DNA from: Nocardia fluminea | GTDB lineage: Bacteria > Actinomycetota > Actinomycetes > Mycobacteriales > Mycobacteriaceae | Assembly (NCBI RefSeq): GCF_002846365.1 | Contig: NZ_PJMW01000002.1 | Location: 868,001 to 932,000 of the forward strand | DNA length: 64,000 nt | Direction: 5' to 3' | Shown: positions 40,674 through 48,434 of the stretch, piece by piece | Position numbering within the stretch: position 1 is the stretch's first letter | Layout of the letters: the number at the start of each line of letters is the position of its first letter | The notes under the pieces: model-generated | Told to the model about the DNA's origin: nothing | The model's database searches: none | What the model saw: the letters and a program-made list of their open reading frames with translations, nothing else | Translations under genes and position numbers: made by a program

Positions 40674-41540
40674 TCAGTGCGCGGAAGGGCCCCACTCCAG
40701 CGGCACGCCCTTGGCAGCGAGATACGGGATCGGGTCCATCTTGGCGCCGCCCTGATCCCAGATCTCGAGGTGCAGGTGCGGGCCGGTGGACTGGCCGCGG
40801 TTGCCGACGGTCGCGATGACCTGGCCGGTGTTGACCCGCTGGCCTTCGCTGACCAGCGTTTCGTTGACGTGGCCGTAGACGCCGATGGTGCCGTCGTCGT
40901 GCAGCACGCGCACCCACAGGCCGAAGCCCGAGGCCGGGCCCGCCTCGATGACGGTGCCACTGGACACGGACTTGATGGGGGCGCCGATCGAGTCGGCGAA
41001 GTCGAGGCCGTAGTGCATGGCGCCCCAGCGCGCGCCGAAGCCGGAGCTGATCGGGCCCGCGACCGGACGGGCGGCCTGCGGCGGCGCGACCTGGTGCTGA
41101 ATGCCCTGGAGGATGTCCTCGACCTGCGACAGCGGGCCGGAGATCTCGGGTGGCAGGTTGCCGATGCCGAAGGGCGCGGCCACGGGGGCGGCGATCGGCG
41201 CGGCGACGGTGGTTACCGGCGCGGGGGTCTCGACGCGCGCGGCGACTTCCTGCGCGGCGACGAGGTCGACGTCTTGGCGTGCCGACTCGGGAACGACCGA
41301 TTCCGCGACGCTGTCGTCGTGGGTCGGCAGCAGGGGGGCGGCGAAGGCCAGGGCCGGGGCGATCTGGGCGGTGACACCGACCAGTGCGCTCGCGGCGACC
41401 GCGGCACTGGCGGCGACCCGGACGCGATCGGAACGCGACGCCTCGGCACGGTGCCTGCTCCTGCTCGGGCTCCGGCCATCCGCGTGCGCAAGCAGGGCCT
41501 GCACGGAGATGGATTCGGGACCCACACGGTGCTGCGACAA
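40674..41540 (-). CDS. Exported M23-family (LytM-type) peptidoglycan endopeptidase
   Basis: 288 residues. A basic N-terminal segment of about 40 residues is followed by a hydrophobic stretch (41-68) that is a signal or anchor sequence, then an Ala/Pro/Val-rich linker and a C-terminal Peptidase_M23 domain (about 160-280). The zinc ligands and catalytic residues are visible: HYGLD (His176, Asp180) and GPHLHLE (His255, His257). Such enzymes cut peptidoglycan cross-bridges or stem peptides in the envelope. The start is TTG at 41540-41538, supported by AGGACGAG about 3 nt upstream. The gene is monocistronic, with a long structured leader and a downstream terminator, and is divergent from the nitronate monooxygenase-like gene. 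Confidence 0.88.
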   Translation of the reverse strand: MSQHRVGPESISVQALLAHADGRSPSRSRHRAEASRSDRVRVAASAAVAASALVGVTAQIAPALAFAAPLLPTHDDSVAESVVPESARQDVDLVAAQEVAARVETPAPVTTVAAPIAAPVAAPFGIGNLPPEISGPLSQVEDILQGIQHQVAPPQAARPVAGPISSGFGARWGAMHYGLDFADSIGAPIKSVSSGTVIEAGPASGFGLWVRVLHDDGTIGVYGHVNETLVSEGQRVNTGQVIATVGNRGQSTGPHLHLEIWDQGGAKMDPIPYLAAKGVPLEWGPSAH

Positions 41541-41577
41541 GATCTCGTCCTAGCGTCCGACAACAAGGAAAACGAAA

Positions 41578-41647
41578 CCGGTCCGCGACCGGCCCGGAGA
41601 CCACCTGGGTGTTCTCCGATGCCGAACTATGTGTAACGGTTCGGCAT
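41578..41647 (-). ncRNA. Three-hairpin 5' leader of the M23 peptidase gene
   Basis: Three consecutive perfect stems lie in the expected transcript: ATGCCGAAC/GTTCGGCAT (41619-41627 with 41639-41647, 11-nt loop), CGGAGA/TCTCCG (41595-41600 with 41613-41618) and CCGGTC/GACCGG (41578-41583 with 41587-41592, 3-nt loop). The last ends 38 nt before the start codon. Actinobacterial wall-hydrolase genes often carry c-di-AMP riboswitches, but I cannot match the ydaO consensus, so its class is open. Confidence 0.45.
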
Positions 41648-41661
41648 ACGTTGTGACGGGA

Positions 41662-41689
41662 ACTCTACTCGGCCGTGACCATTCCGCAA
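41662..41689 (-). promoter_or_regulatory. Candidate promoter of the M23 peptidase gene
   Basis: Minus-strand TTGCGG, about 16 nt spacer, then TAGAGT (complement at 41662-41667). The start point would be near 41655 and give a leader of about 115 nt containing the three hairpins. Confidence 0.4.
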
Positions 41690-41807
41690 CCTTCTGCCAT
41701 GAAATCGCAGGTAAATGGTGTGCCGCACAGTAACGATCACTGTGTCGGACGCACCACACGCGCTGTCACCGGGCCTGAACACGGCTCCGACCGACCAGAC
41801 TCGACTC

Positions 41808-42854
41808 ATGGTGATCGAGACCTTGACTGTCCCCATCGTGGCCGCGCCCATGGCAGGCGGCCCGTCCACCCCCGAACTGGTGGTCGCCGTCGCGGCCGCG
41901 GGCGGGTTCGGCCAGCTCGCCGCCGGGTACCTCGGCACCGAGGCGGTGGCAGCGCAGATCGAGGCGACGCGGGCGGCCACCACCGCGCCGTTCGGGGTGA
42001 ACCTGTTCGCGCCGGGAGTCGTGGCCGATCCGGCCGTCTACGCCACCTACCTCGCCGAACTCGGCGCCGAGTTCCCGATCGGCACCCCCGAGCACGACAC
42101 CGACGGCTGGGACGAGAAGCTGGATCTGCTGGTCGCCGATCCGGTCGCCGTGGTCTCGACGACCTTCGGCTGCCCCAGCGCGGCGGAGGTGGACCGGCTG
42201 CACGCGGTCGGCTCGGAGGTGTGGGTCACGGTCACCTCGCCCGCCGAGGCGCTGATCGCCGTTGAAGCGGGCGCCGACGTGCTGATCGCGCAGGGCGCCG
42301 AGGCGGGCGGGCACCGCGCGAGCTTCCTCGACGACCCCGCCGACGACCCGATCGACCCACCCGGCCTGCTGACGCTGATCCAGCTGCTCACCGCGGTCAC
42401 CTCCCGCCCGCTCGTCGCGGCGGGCGGGATCGCCACCGGTGCGGGCGTGGCCGGGGTGCTGGCCGCGGGCGCCGCGGCGGCCCAGATCGGCACCGCGCTG
42501 CTGCGCTGCCCGGAAGCGGGCACCAACGCCACGCACCGGGGTGCGATCGGGACCCCGGAGCCGACGATGCTCACGCGCGCCTTCACCGGGCGTCGCGCCC
42601 GCGGGATCCGTAACCGTTTCCTCGTCGACCACACCGCCGACGCGCCGGCCGCCTACCCCGAAATCCATTACGCCACTGCCCCGTTGCGGGCCGCCGCGCG
42701 GGCGGGCGGCAACATCGACGAAGTGAATCTGTGGGCGGGGCAAGCACATTCGCTGAGCACCGGGCAACCGGCAAGCGAACTGGTCGCCGACCTCGCCTCG
42801 GACGCGAAAAGCGCACTCCGGAAAGCGCTTTCGGAACTAATTCATGGTTATTGA
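41808..42854 (+). CDS. Nitronate monooxygenase-like FMN flavoprotein
   Basis: About 348 residues with the TIM-barrel layout of the NMO / 2-nitropropane dioxygenase family, which oxidises nitronates such as propionate-3-nitronate using FMN. Visible family features are the N-terminal PIVAAPMAGG, the phosphate-binding GAEAGGHR region (about 165) and PLVAAGGIATGAGV followed by AAGAAAAQIGTALL. The ATG at 41808 is chosen because MVIETLTVPIVAAPMAGG matches the usual family N-terminus; an ATG at 41715 would add 31 unrelated residues. It is divergent from the M23 gene. The 41541-41807 gap holds the M23 leader and promoter. The exact substrate is not readable. Confidence 0.85.
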   Translation: MVIETLTVPIVAAPMAGGPSTPELVVAVAAAGGFGQLAAGYLGTEAVAAQIEATRAATTAPFGVNLFAPGVVADPAVYATYLAELGAEFPIGTPEHDTDGWDEKLDLLVADPVAVVSTTFGCPSAAEVDRLHAVGSEVWVTVTSPAEALIAVEAGADVLIAQGAEAGGHRASFLDDPADDPIDPPGLLTLIQLLTAVTSRPLVAAGGIATGAGVAGVLAAGAAAAQIGTALLRCPEAGTNATHRGAIGTPEPTMLTRAFTGRRARGIRNRFLVDHTADAPAAYPEIHYATAPLRAAARAGGNIDEVNLWAGQAHSLSTGQPASELVADLASDAKSALRKALSELIHGY

Positions 42855-42926
42855 CAACGAATTTCGTTTAGACTCGACCTGGCATCGCACCCCCGCCGAC
42901 CATCCCCCCAGCAGGAGGAGAGCGCC

Positions 42927-43319
42927 ATGTCCCTCGATGTACCCGCCGCATTACTCGAACGCGCAGAGCAAGGCAACATCGACGACGCCGACTTCGTCGA
43001 ATGTGTCCGTACCTCACTGCCTTACGCATGGGAAGTGGTCAGCCGGGTAGCCGACGACCTGCGCAACGGCACCGACGAATACGCCGACAACCGGATCCCG
43101 CCGCCGGACGAGGTGGCGCGCGGGCAGCTGCTGCGCGCCCTGGCCTCCGACGCCATCCGCGGTGGCCTGGAACGGCACTTCGGGGTGAAGCTGGCTTTCC
43201 AGAACTGCCATCGGGTCGCGGCGTTCCCGCTGTCGGCCGTGGGCGGGGAAACCTACACCACCTACATCAGCCCCCGCGCCCAGCTCCTGAACCAGAGCCC
43301 CGAGCTGCGTAACTGCTGA
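42927..43319 (+). CDS. SCO5389-like conserved actinobacterial protein
   Basis: 130-residue soluble protein starting MSLDVPAALLERAEQG, with conserved blocks VRTSLPYAWEVV, ARGQLLRALASDAIRGG and AFQNCHRVAAFP. These match the conserved actinobacterial family typified by SCO5389 of Streptomyces, whose function is not established. A very strong AGGAGGAG ribosome-binding site lies 7 nt before the ATG. A strong bidirectional terminator follows. Small, abundant and probably regulatory or structural, but I will not assign a role. Confidence 0.82.
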   Translation: MSLDVPAALLERAEQGNIDDADFVECVRTSLPYAWEVVSRVADDLRNGTDEYADNRIPPPDEVARGQLLRALASDAIRGGLERHFGVKLAFQNCHRVAAFPLSAVGGETYTTYISPRAQLLNQSPELRNC

Positions 43320-43327
43320 TCGACGAA

Positions 43328-43363
43328 AAAGGCGGGCGTGGAATCACTTCCACGCCCGCCTTT
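43328..43363. terminator. Strong bidirectional terminator between convergent genes
   Basis: AAAGGCGGGCGTGGAA (43328-43343) pairs perfectly over 16 bp with its complement (43348-43363) around the loop TCAC, with A/T runs on both sides. It sits between the SCO5389-like gene and the acyl-CoA ligase gene. Confidence 0.92.
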
Positions 43364-43370
43364 CGTTCGT

Positions 43371-45005
43371 CTACACCGTGACGACTTCCAGCTCACCTTC
43401 GGCGTACTGGGCGCGCAGGCGCTTCTTGTCGAACTTGCCGACGCTGGTCTTGGGCACCTCGGCGATGAAGGTCCAGCGCTCGGGCAGCTGCCACTTGGCG
43501 AACTTGTCGGCCAGGTAGTCGCGCAGCTCGCCCGCTTCGGCGGCAGCGCCGTCGCTGAGCACGATGGCTACCAGCGGGCGCTCGTCCCATTTCTCGTCGG
43601 GCACACCGATGACCGCGGCCTCGGCGACGGCCGGGTGGCCCATCACCGCGTTCTCCAGATCCACCGAGGAGATCCACTCGCCACCGGACTTGATGACGTC
43701 CTTGGAGCGGTCCACCAGGGTGAGGTAGCCGTTGGCGCTGATCTTGCCGACATCGCCGGTACGCAGCCAGCCGTCGTCGAACTTGTCCGGGTCGATCTCC
43801 GCGCCGGAGGGCGAGTAGTAGGAGCCGGTGATCCACGCGCCGCGGACCTCGAGCTCGCCGAGCGACTCGCCGTCGTTCGGGACGACCTTGCCGTCATCGC
43901 CGACCAGGCGCGCCTCGACGTTCGCCGGGAAACGGCCCTGGGTGTAGCGGTACTCCCAGGCTTCGTCTTCGCCGACACCGGACGGCGCGTGCGCGACACT
44001 GCCCAGCGGGGAGGTCTCGGTCATGCCCCACGCGTGCAGAATGCGCACGCCGTGCTTCTCCTCGAACGCGCGCATCATCGCGGGCGGCACCGCGGAGCCA
44101 CCGACGACCGCGGTGCGCAGGTGCGAGATGTCCTGCGGCGCGGCGGCCAGCGCGGCCAGCACGCCACCCCAGATGGTGGGCACGGCGGCGGCGAAGGTCG
44201 GCTTCTGCGCCGCCATCATCTCCAGCAGCGGGCCGGGCTGCAGGAAACGGTCCGGCATCAGCACGTTGGCGCCCGACATCAGCGCCGCGTACGGCAGGCC
44301 CCACGCGTTGGCGTGGAACAGCGGCACGATCGCCAGCACGTAGTCCGAGCCCTGGAAACCCATGCCGTTGGGCGAGTTCACCTGCATCGCGTGCAGCCAG
44401 TTGGAGCGGTGCGAGTAGACGACGCCCTTCGGGTCGCCGGTGGTGCCGGAGGTGTAACACATCGCGGCGGCGGAGCGTTCGTCGACGACCGGGAAGTCGA
44501 AGTCGGCGGACTGGGCATCGAGCAGCTCACGGTAGGAGTGCACGGTGACGCCCTCGGGCGCGGTGAGCGCGGCGGGGTCACCGTTCACGACGATCACGTG
44601 CCGCACGGTCTTCAGGTTCGGTAGGTATTGCGCGAACAGCGGCACCAGCGTGCCGTCGACGAGCACGACCTGGTCCTCGGCGTGGTTGGCGACGAAGACC
44701 AGCTGCTCGGGGAACAGCCGGATGTTGAGCGCGTGCAGCACCGAGCCCATCGCGGGCACCGCGATGTAGGCGACCATGTGCTCGTTGTTGTTCCACATGA
44801 AGGTGCCGACGCGGTCACCCTCTTCGATGCCGAGACCACGCAGTGCGTTGGCCAGCCGGGCCGCATCGGCGCCGAGCTCGCGGTAGGTCATGGTGCGAAC
44901 ACCGTCACCGGTCCACGTGGACACAGTCGAATCGCCCTGGAAAGTTGCGGCATAGTTGAGCAGTTTGGCCAGCGAGAGCTGGTCGTCCTGCATGGTGCTC
45001 AGCAT
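43371..45005 (-). CDS. Long-chain fatty acid-CoA ligase (FadD family)
   Basis: 544 residues; an ANL-superfamily enzyme that activates fatty acids with ATP and CoA. Motifs visible: [18 protein letters not shown] (phosphate-binding loop), [10 protein letters not shown] (A5), [17 protein letters not shown] (A7/A8) and the catalytic lysine in [13 protein letters not shown] near the C-terminus. ATG at 45005 is favoured by GAAGGAG 5 nt upstream; the longer open frame to 45080 lacks support. It lies downstream of kmtR (114 bp gap) and the secreted lipase gene on the same strand. Together they suggest lipid capture and activation. Chain-length preference cannot be read from the sequence. Confidence 0.9.
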   Translation of the reverse strand: MLSTMQDDQLSLAKLLNYAATFQGDSTVSTWTGDGVRTMTYRELGADAARLANALRGLGIEEGDRVGTFMWNNNEHMVAYIAVPAMGSVLHALNIRLFPEQLVFVANHAEDQVVLVDGTLVPLFAQYLPNLKTVRHVIVVNGDPAALTAPEGVTVHSYRELLDAQSADFDFPVVDERSAAAMCYTSGTTGDPKGVVYSHRSNWLHAMQVNSPNGMGFQGSDYVLAIVPLFHANAWGLPYAALMSGANVLMPDRFLQPGPLLEMMAAQKPTFAAAVPTIWGGVLAALAAAPQDISHLRTAVVGGSAVPPAMMRAFEEKHGVRILHAWGMTETSPLGSVAHAPSGVGEDEAWEYRYTQGRFPANVEARLVGDDGKVVPNDGESLGELEVRGAWITGSYYSPSGAEIDPDKFDDGWLRTGDVGKISANGYLTLVDRSKDVIKSGGEWISSVDLENAVMGHPAVAEAAVIGVPDEKWDERPLVAIVLSDGAAAEAGELRDYLADKFAKWQLPERWTFIAEVPKTSVGKFDKKRLRAQYAEGELEVVTV

Positions 45006-45119
45006 CGGTGCTCCTTCAAGTCCCTGCCGTGGCATGAGCCACGTCACAACGGATGCTACCGAAAGGTTTGAGGCCCGCAATCGTTTCCTCCGACAACATT
45101 CCTGCAGGTCGGCTGGTCG

Positions 45120-45497
45120 TCACGAACCAGGAGGTGGCGCGTGCGGGGGCTGACCATCAGGGCCCCTATGGTGCGACGGCACGCCGGGACCGGCATGTTC
45201 GGCGTTGTGCACAGCGTCGACGACCAGGCTGCGGACGTGATCGTTGTCGAGGCTGTAGTAGATGGTGGTCCCCTCGCGGCGGGTGCGCACGAGCCTGGCC
45301 ATCCGCAATTTCGCCAGATGCTGGGACACCGAGGGCCCCGGCTTGCCGACGCGACTCGCCAGTTCGTTCACCGAAAGTTCTTCCGCCGCCAGCGCCCAGA
45401 GGACTTGGACCCGGGTGGGGTCGGCCAGCATCCGGAACACCTCGACCACCAACCCCACCTGATCTTCGGCCAGTGGCGATCGAGCATCTGCGTTCAT
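45120..45497 (-). CDS. kmtR: KmtR-like Ni(II)/Co(II)-sensing ArsR/SmtB repressor
   Basis: 125-residue winged-helix repressor. The recognition helix region is PGPSVSQHLAKLRMARLV. Every residue reported as metal ligand in M. tuberculosis KmtR (His88, Glu101, His102, His110, His111) is present with a one-residue offset: His87, Glu100, His101, His109 and His110 (the last four in EHAGPGVPSHH). KmtR represses its own gene and a cation exporter until nickel or cobalt binds; no exporter gene is in this window. The ATG at 45497-45495 is preceded by a TATTAT box with 6 nt between, so the mRNA is probably leaderless. The gene starts 26 bp after the lipase stop and is followed by the acyl-CoA ligase gene. 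Confidence 0.85.
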   Translation of the reverse strand: MNADARSPLAEDQVGLVVEVFRMLADPTRVQVLWALAAEELSVNELASRVGKPGPSVSQHLAKLRMARLVRTRREGTTIYYSLDNDHVRSLVVDAVHNAEHAGPGVPSHHRGPDGQPPHAPPPGS

Positions 45498-45509
45498 GCG
45501 CAGATAATA
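45486..45509 (-). promoter_or_regulatory. kmtR promoter with overlapping operator candidate
   Basis: The minus-strand -10 box TATTAT (complement 45504-45509) lies 6 nt before the kmtR ATG. A perfect 7-bp inverted repeat, ATCTGCG (45486-45492) and CGCAGAT (45499-45505), with a 6-nt centre, covers the start codon and part of the -10. This is where an autorepressor would sit. Confidence 0.55.
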
Positions 45510-45523
45510 GATCGCCGACGGCG

Positions 45524-46942
45524 TCAGACCGGCATGCCGAGTGCCGAAGCGAGCGTCCGGCCGAGGGCGCCGACGAACGCGTCGAACGCACCGGGATCGA
45601 GGATCTGGCTGTAGACATCGCGGTTGTGGCAGCCCGCCTGCGCCGGCACGCCGTTGAGCCGGTCGTTCAGCCAGAGGGCGACCGAGCCCGCGCCGGAGAC
45701 GGCCGCGATGCCGTGTTCGCTGAACAGGTCGCGGGTATAGGAGACCGTGGCGGCCGGATCCTGGCAGTAGGTGTCGTAGAGCTTGTTGACGGCGTTGATC
45801 GGCATCGCCTCGTCCAGCGGCGCCTGATAGATGTAGAGCGTGGCGGTCGGGGTGCCACGATTTCCGAGGGTCAGTTCGTCGAGCACCGCCTGCATCTCGG
45901 GAGCACGCATCGGGTCGCCGGGATAGTCGAACAGGCCCTTGATGTTCACGAACGGGAACGCCGCGAATTGCACCGCGACACATTGTTCTTCGTGCACCAA
46001 CCGCAGGCCTTTGCCCAGCGGGTTCATGTGCCGCTCGATGAATCGGTCGACTTCGGGATATTCGCGGGCGACCCCGAACAGTCCGCCCAGCACGGCGCCA
46101 CCGAAGGTCGACGTCGCGTTGTTGTAGTCCACGGCCGCCCGGATATCGGCGAGCAGGCCACCGGTCGCGGAGCCGACCAGGTTCAGTTCGGGCGCGTACT
46201 CGGGCTGTAGTTCGGCGGCATGCGCGGTGGGAATCGCACCGCCGGAGTATCCCCACATCGCGGTGCGGGTCGAAGCGCCGGACAACCCCGCCAGGTCGAA
46301 GTTCTGCGCGGCGCGAATGCCGTCGAGGGTGATCCGGCCGCCGAGTGGACCCACGGCGTAGGCCGCGTCGGGGCCCTGATGATCGGGCACCACGACCGCG
46401 TGCCCGAGTTGCAGCATCGACTGGACCTCGATGAATTCCAGCCCGATCACGCTGTTGAGCGGGTTCGGCAGCGATCCCATCTGCAAGGCGTAGGACGGCG
46501 CGCAGTTCTGCGACAGCGAGTCCTCGGCGAACTGGAAGGAGACCAGACTGCGCTCCCCCGCCGGCGCGGGCCGATGCGGCACGATCACGGTCGCGACGGC
46601 GGGAATCGCCTCGCCGCGGGTGTTGGTGCTGCGGTAGGACAATTGCCAGGCGCGCACGTCGAGCGGTATCAACCAGAAGTTGGCCAAGTTCACCTGTCGC
46701 GCGGACAGGATCTCGCCGGGCGCGGCCGTGGCCACCCGTGCCGGGTCCGGGTTGTAGAAGCCGGGATCGAGGAACGGCGGTGCGGGCGGCACCGGGAACG
46801 GCAGCGGTGGGGCCACCGGTACCGGATCGGCCGGAGCCGGACTCGCCACAGCCGGGCAGGTCGCGACCGCGAGCCCGGCTATCAGCGCCAGACCCGCCCG
46901 CGCGAGCACCCTGCCGGTGCCGCCTGAGGTGGCGATCTTCAT
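45524..46942 (-). CDS. Secreted lipase (secretory lipase, LIP family)
   Basis: 472 residues. Signal peptide of about 33 residues (hydrophobic core LARAGLALIAGLAVATCPAV, likely cut near VAS|PA), then a Pro-rich stretch and an alpha/beta-hydrolase of the fungal/nocardial secretory-lipase family. Family landmarks: GHAVVVPDHQGPDAAY, the nucleophile elbow GYSGG (Ser233), an acid residue in APLDEAMP, and a candidate catalytic histidine in FSEHGIAA. ATG at 46942 has GAGGAG 7 nt upstream. It is divergent from a TetR gene with a 160-bp gap holding a palindrome, and lies upstream of kmtR and the acyl-CoA ligase gene. It probably releases fatty acids from external lipids; substrate unknown. Confidence 0.88.
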   Translation of the reverse strand: MKIATSGGTGRVLARAGLALIAGLAVATCPAVASPAPADPVPVAPPLPFPVPPAPPFLDPGFYNPDPARVATAAPGEILSARQVNLANFWLIPLDVRAWQLSYRSTNTRGEAIPAVATVIVPHRPAPAGERSLVSFQFAEDSLSQNCAPSYALQMGSLPNPLNSVIGLEFIEVQSMLQLGHAVVVPDHQGPDAAYAVGPLGGRITLDGIRAAQNFDLAGLSGASTRTAMWGYSGGAIPTAHAAELQPEYAPELNLVGSATGGLLADIRAAVDYNNATSTFGGAVLGGLFGVAREYPEVDRFIERHMNPLGKGLRLVHEEQCVAVQFAAFPFVNIKGLFDYPGDPMRAPEMQAVLDELTLGNRGTPTATLYIYQAPLDEAMPINAVNKLYDTYCQDPAATVSYTRDLFSEHGIAAVSGAGSVALWLNDRLNGVPAQAGCHNRDVYSQILDPGAFDAFVGALGRTLASALGMPV

Positions 46943-46966
46943 ATTTTACTCCTCGAATGCCCAGGT

Positions 46967-46982
46967 GGCGGCACATGCCGCC
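46967..46982. promoter_or_regulatory. Candidate TetR operator between lipase and TetR genes
   Basis: GGCGGCA (46967-46973), CA, TGCCGCC (46976-46982) is a perfect 7-bp palindrome. It directly abuts a minus-strand TTTTAT -10-like box (complement 46984-46989), so bound protein would block lipase transcription. Confidence 0.4.
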
Positions 46983-47102
46983 CATAAAAGAGAGTGAACG
47001 TTTCCTAAAGTGGGACGACTGTAGGCCTCGCGCAGCCACTGTGTCAACGATCACGTCCCCCGGGGATCGCGCGCGGCGGCCGGAACGGCAGGATGATCGG
47101 CC

Positions 47103-47732
47103 ATGACCGCCCCGACCCCCCGCCCACGCCGCACCCAGGAGCAACGCCGTGCCGCGACGGTGGCCGCACTCGTCGACGCGACGATCGCGGCGATCGGCGA
47201 ACTGGGGTATCAGCGCGCCACCGTCCAAGAGATCTGCGGCCGCGCCGGACTGTCCGTCGGTGCGATGTTCCGCCAGTTCGACAGCAGGCTCGACCTGATC
47301 GTGCGGACCGCCGACGAAGTCTTCGCTCGCCAGCTCGCCGCATTCCAGGCATTGATGGAACACCTTGGCGCGCAAGCAGATTCGCTCGACAGTGCCCTGC
47401 GATTCCTCCGCGAGGCCCAATCCTCGAACATCACCCACGCGCTGCGTGAGATCTACCTCGCCGCCCGCTCGGATGCCGAATTGCGCGCCCGCATCGAGCC
47501 GACGGTCACGAGCTACTACGCCGCGATGGTCGAAGGCGTGGAGCAGACCGGCGTACTGAGCCAGTTCCCCCGCACGCTTCGAGAATCCGTCTTCTTCCTG
47601 CTCTTGCACCTGTTCTCGGGCGAGGCGATCGTCCGGCCCGTCTATGCCCGCCCGGACCTGGACGCCTCGATCCTCACCTTGATCGAAGACATGCTCAGGA
47701 CCTACGCGGAGTCCCTACCCGCCGGCGAGTAG
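47103..47732 (+). CDS. TetR-family regulator divergent from the lipase gene
   Basis: 209 residues. The N-terminal TetR_N domain (about 14-60) is clear, with helix-turn-helix VQEICGRAGLSVGAMFRQF. The C-terminal part is helical with no recognisable ligand motif. ATG at 47103 is preceded by AGGA about 10 nt upstream. Its divergent position and the palindrome at 46967-46982 make the lipase gene its likely target, perhaps with a fatty acid or acyl-CoA as inducer (inference). It converges on the next TetR gene with a 30-bp gap. Confidence 0.87.
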   Translation: MTAPTPRPRRTQEQRRAATVAALVDATIAAIGELGYQRATVQEICGRAGLSVGAMFRQFDSRLDLIVRTADEVFARQLAAFQALMEHLGAQADSLDSALRFLREAQSSNITHALREIYLAARSDAELRARIEPTVTSYYAAMVEGVEQTGVLSQFPRTLRESVFFLLLHLFSGEAIVRPVYARPDLDASILTLIEDMLRTYAESLPAGE

Positions 47733-47762
47733 GTGACCGCCCCCTCGCGGGCCGGAATCCGC

Positions 47763-48362
47763 TCAGCGTAAAGCGATCTCGGCCAGCGCGGTCCAGTCGG
47801 CCAGCACCTGCTTGCGGCGAACGCGGTCACGGCCGACCATCTCGTCGAGAGTGGCGCCGCGGACCAGGTTGATGGTGAGCCAGAAGGTGCTCTCCAAGCG
47901 CTCACCGGTGATGGCGGGGTCGATCAGCCCGGCACAGCGGTCGAGCAGCTCGGCGGTGAGTTCGTGCTGTACCCGCAACATTTCGCGGCGTAGCGCCGCG
48001 TCGTTGGCGATTCCCACATACAGCTCCACCGCGGCACGCCCGAGCTTGCCCGCGAAGGTAGCGGTAACCAGCTCGACCAGCACCGCGCCCGCCGACATTC
48101 CGTCCGGCACCGCCTTCGCCTTGCGCAGCATGGCTTCTCGCTGACGGTCGGTGAGATGGCCGATGGCCTGAGCCATCAGTTCACCGCGCGTGTGGAACTG
48201 ATGCAGCTGCGCGCCCCGCGTCACGCCGGCCCTGGCCGTGATGTCGGCGATGGAGGCACCCGCGTACCCGGCCTCGGCCAGGCTCTCGATGGCGGCATCG
48301 AGCAGCAGGGTCCGGGTCCGCAGACTCTTCTCCTGATGCTTGTTCGGTGGAAGCGCAGGCAT
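47763..48362 (-). CDS. TetR-family regulator divergent from the acyl-CoA dehydrogenase gene
   Basis: 199 residues. TetR_N domain about 17-63 with helix-turn-helix IADITARAGVTRGAQLHQFHTRGEL; helical C-terminal domain with WLTINLVRGATL. ATG at 48362 (MPALPPNKHQ) lies exactly 6 nt after a TATACT -10 box, pointing to a leaderless transcript; an upstream ATG at 48407 would include the promoter and is rejected. A palindrome sits between it and the divergent acyl-CoA dehydrogenase gene, its probable target. Confidence 0.86.
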   Translation of the reverse strand: MPALPPNKHQEKSLRTRTLLLDAAIESLAEAGYAGASIADITARAGVTRGAQLHQFHTRGELMAQAIGHLTDRQREAMLRKAKAVPDGMSAGAVLVELVTATFAGKLGRAAVELYVGIANDAALRREMLRVQHELTAELLDRCAGLIDPAITGERLESTFWLTINLVRGATLDEMVGRDRVRRKQVLADWTALAEIALR

Positions 48363-48434
48363 CGCTCCAGTATAAGACCATAAAATTCCATGCCGCATTG
48401 CACGCAATTCAGTGCTGGACGTACTGTGATGGAC
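48363..48434. promoter_or_regulatory. Divergent promoters and operator candidate (TetR / acyl-CoA dehydrogenase)
   Basis: Minus-strand TATACT (complement 48369-48374) lies 6 nt before the TetR ATG, and plus-strand TACTGT (48422-48427) lies 7 nt before the dehydrogenase ATG. Between them ATTGC (48397-48401), AC, GCAAT (48404-48408) forms a palindrome suited to a TetR dimer. Confidence 0.45.

Noticed and set aside
41578..41647. c-di-AMP (ydaO) riboswitch in the M23 leader
   Set aside because: Hairpins are present but the conserved ydaO sequence blocks could not be matched by eye, so only an unclassified structured leader is reported.
45120..47609. 829-codon minus-strand frame containing the kmtR product as its C-terminus
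   Set aside because: The upstream part is a shadow frame across the secreted lipase and TetR genes; the real KmtR start at 45497 has a promoter and matches the family length.
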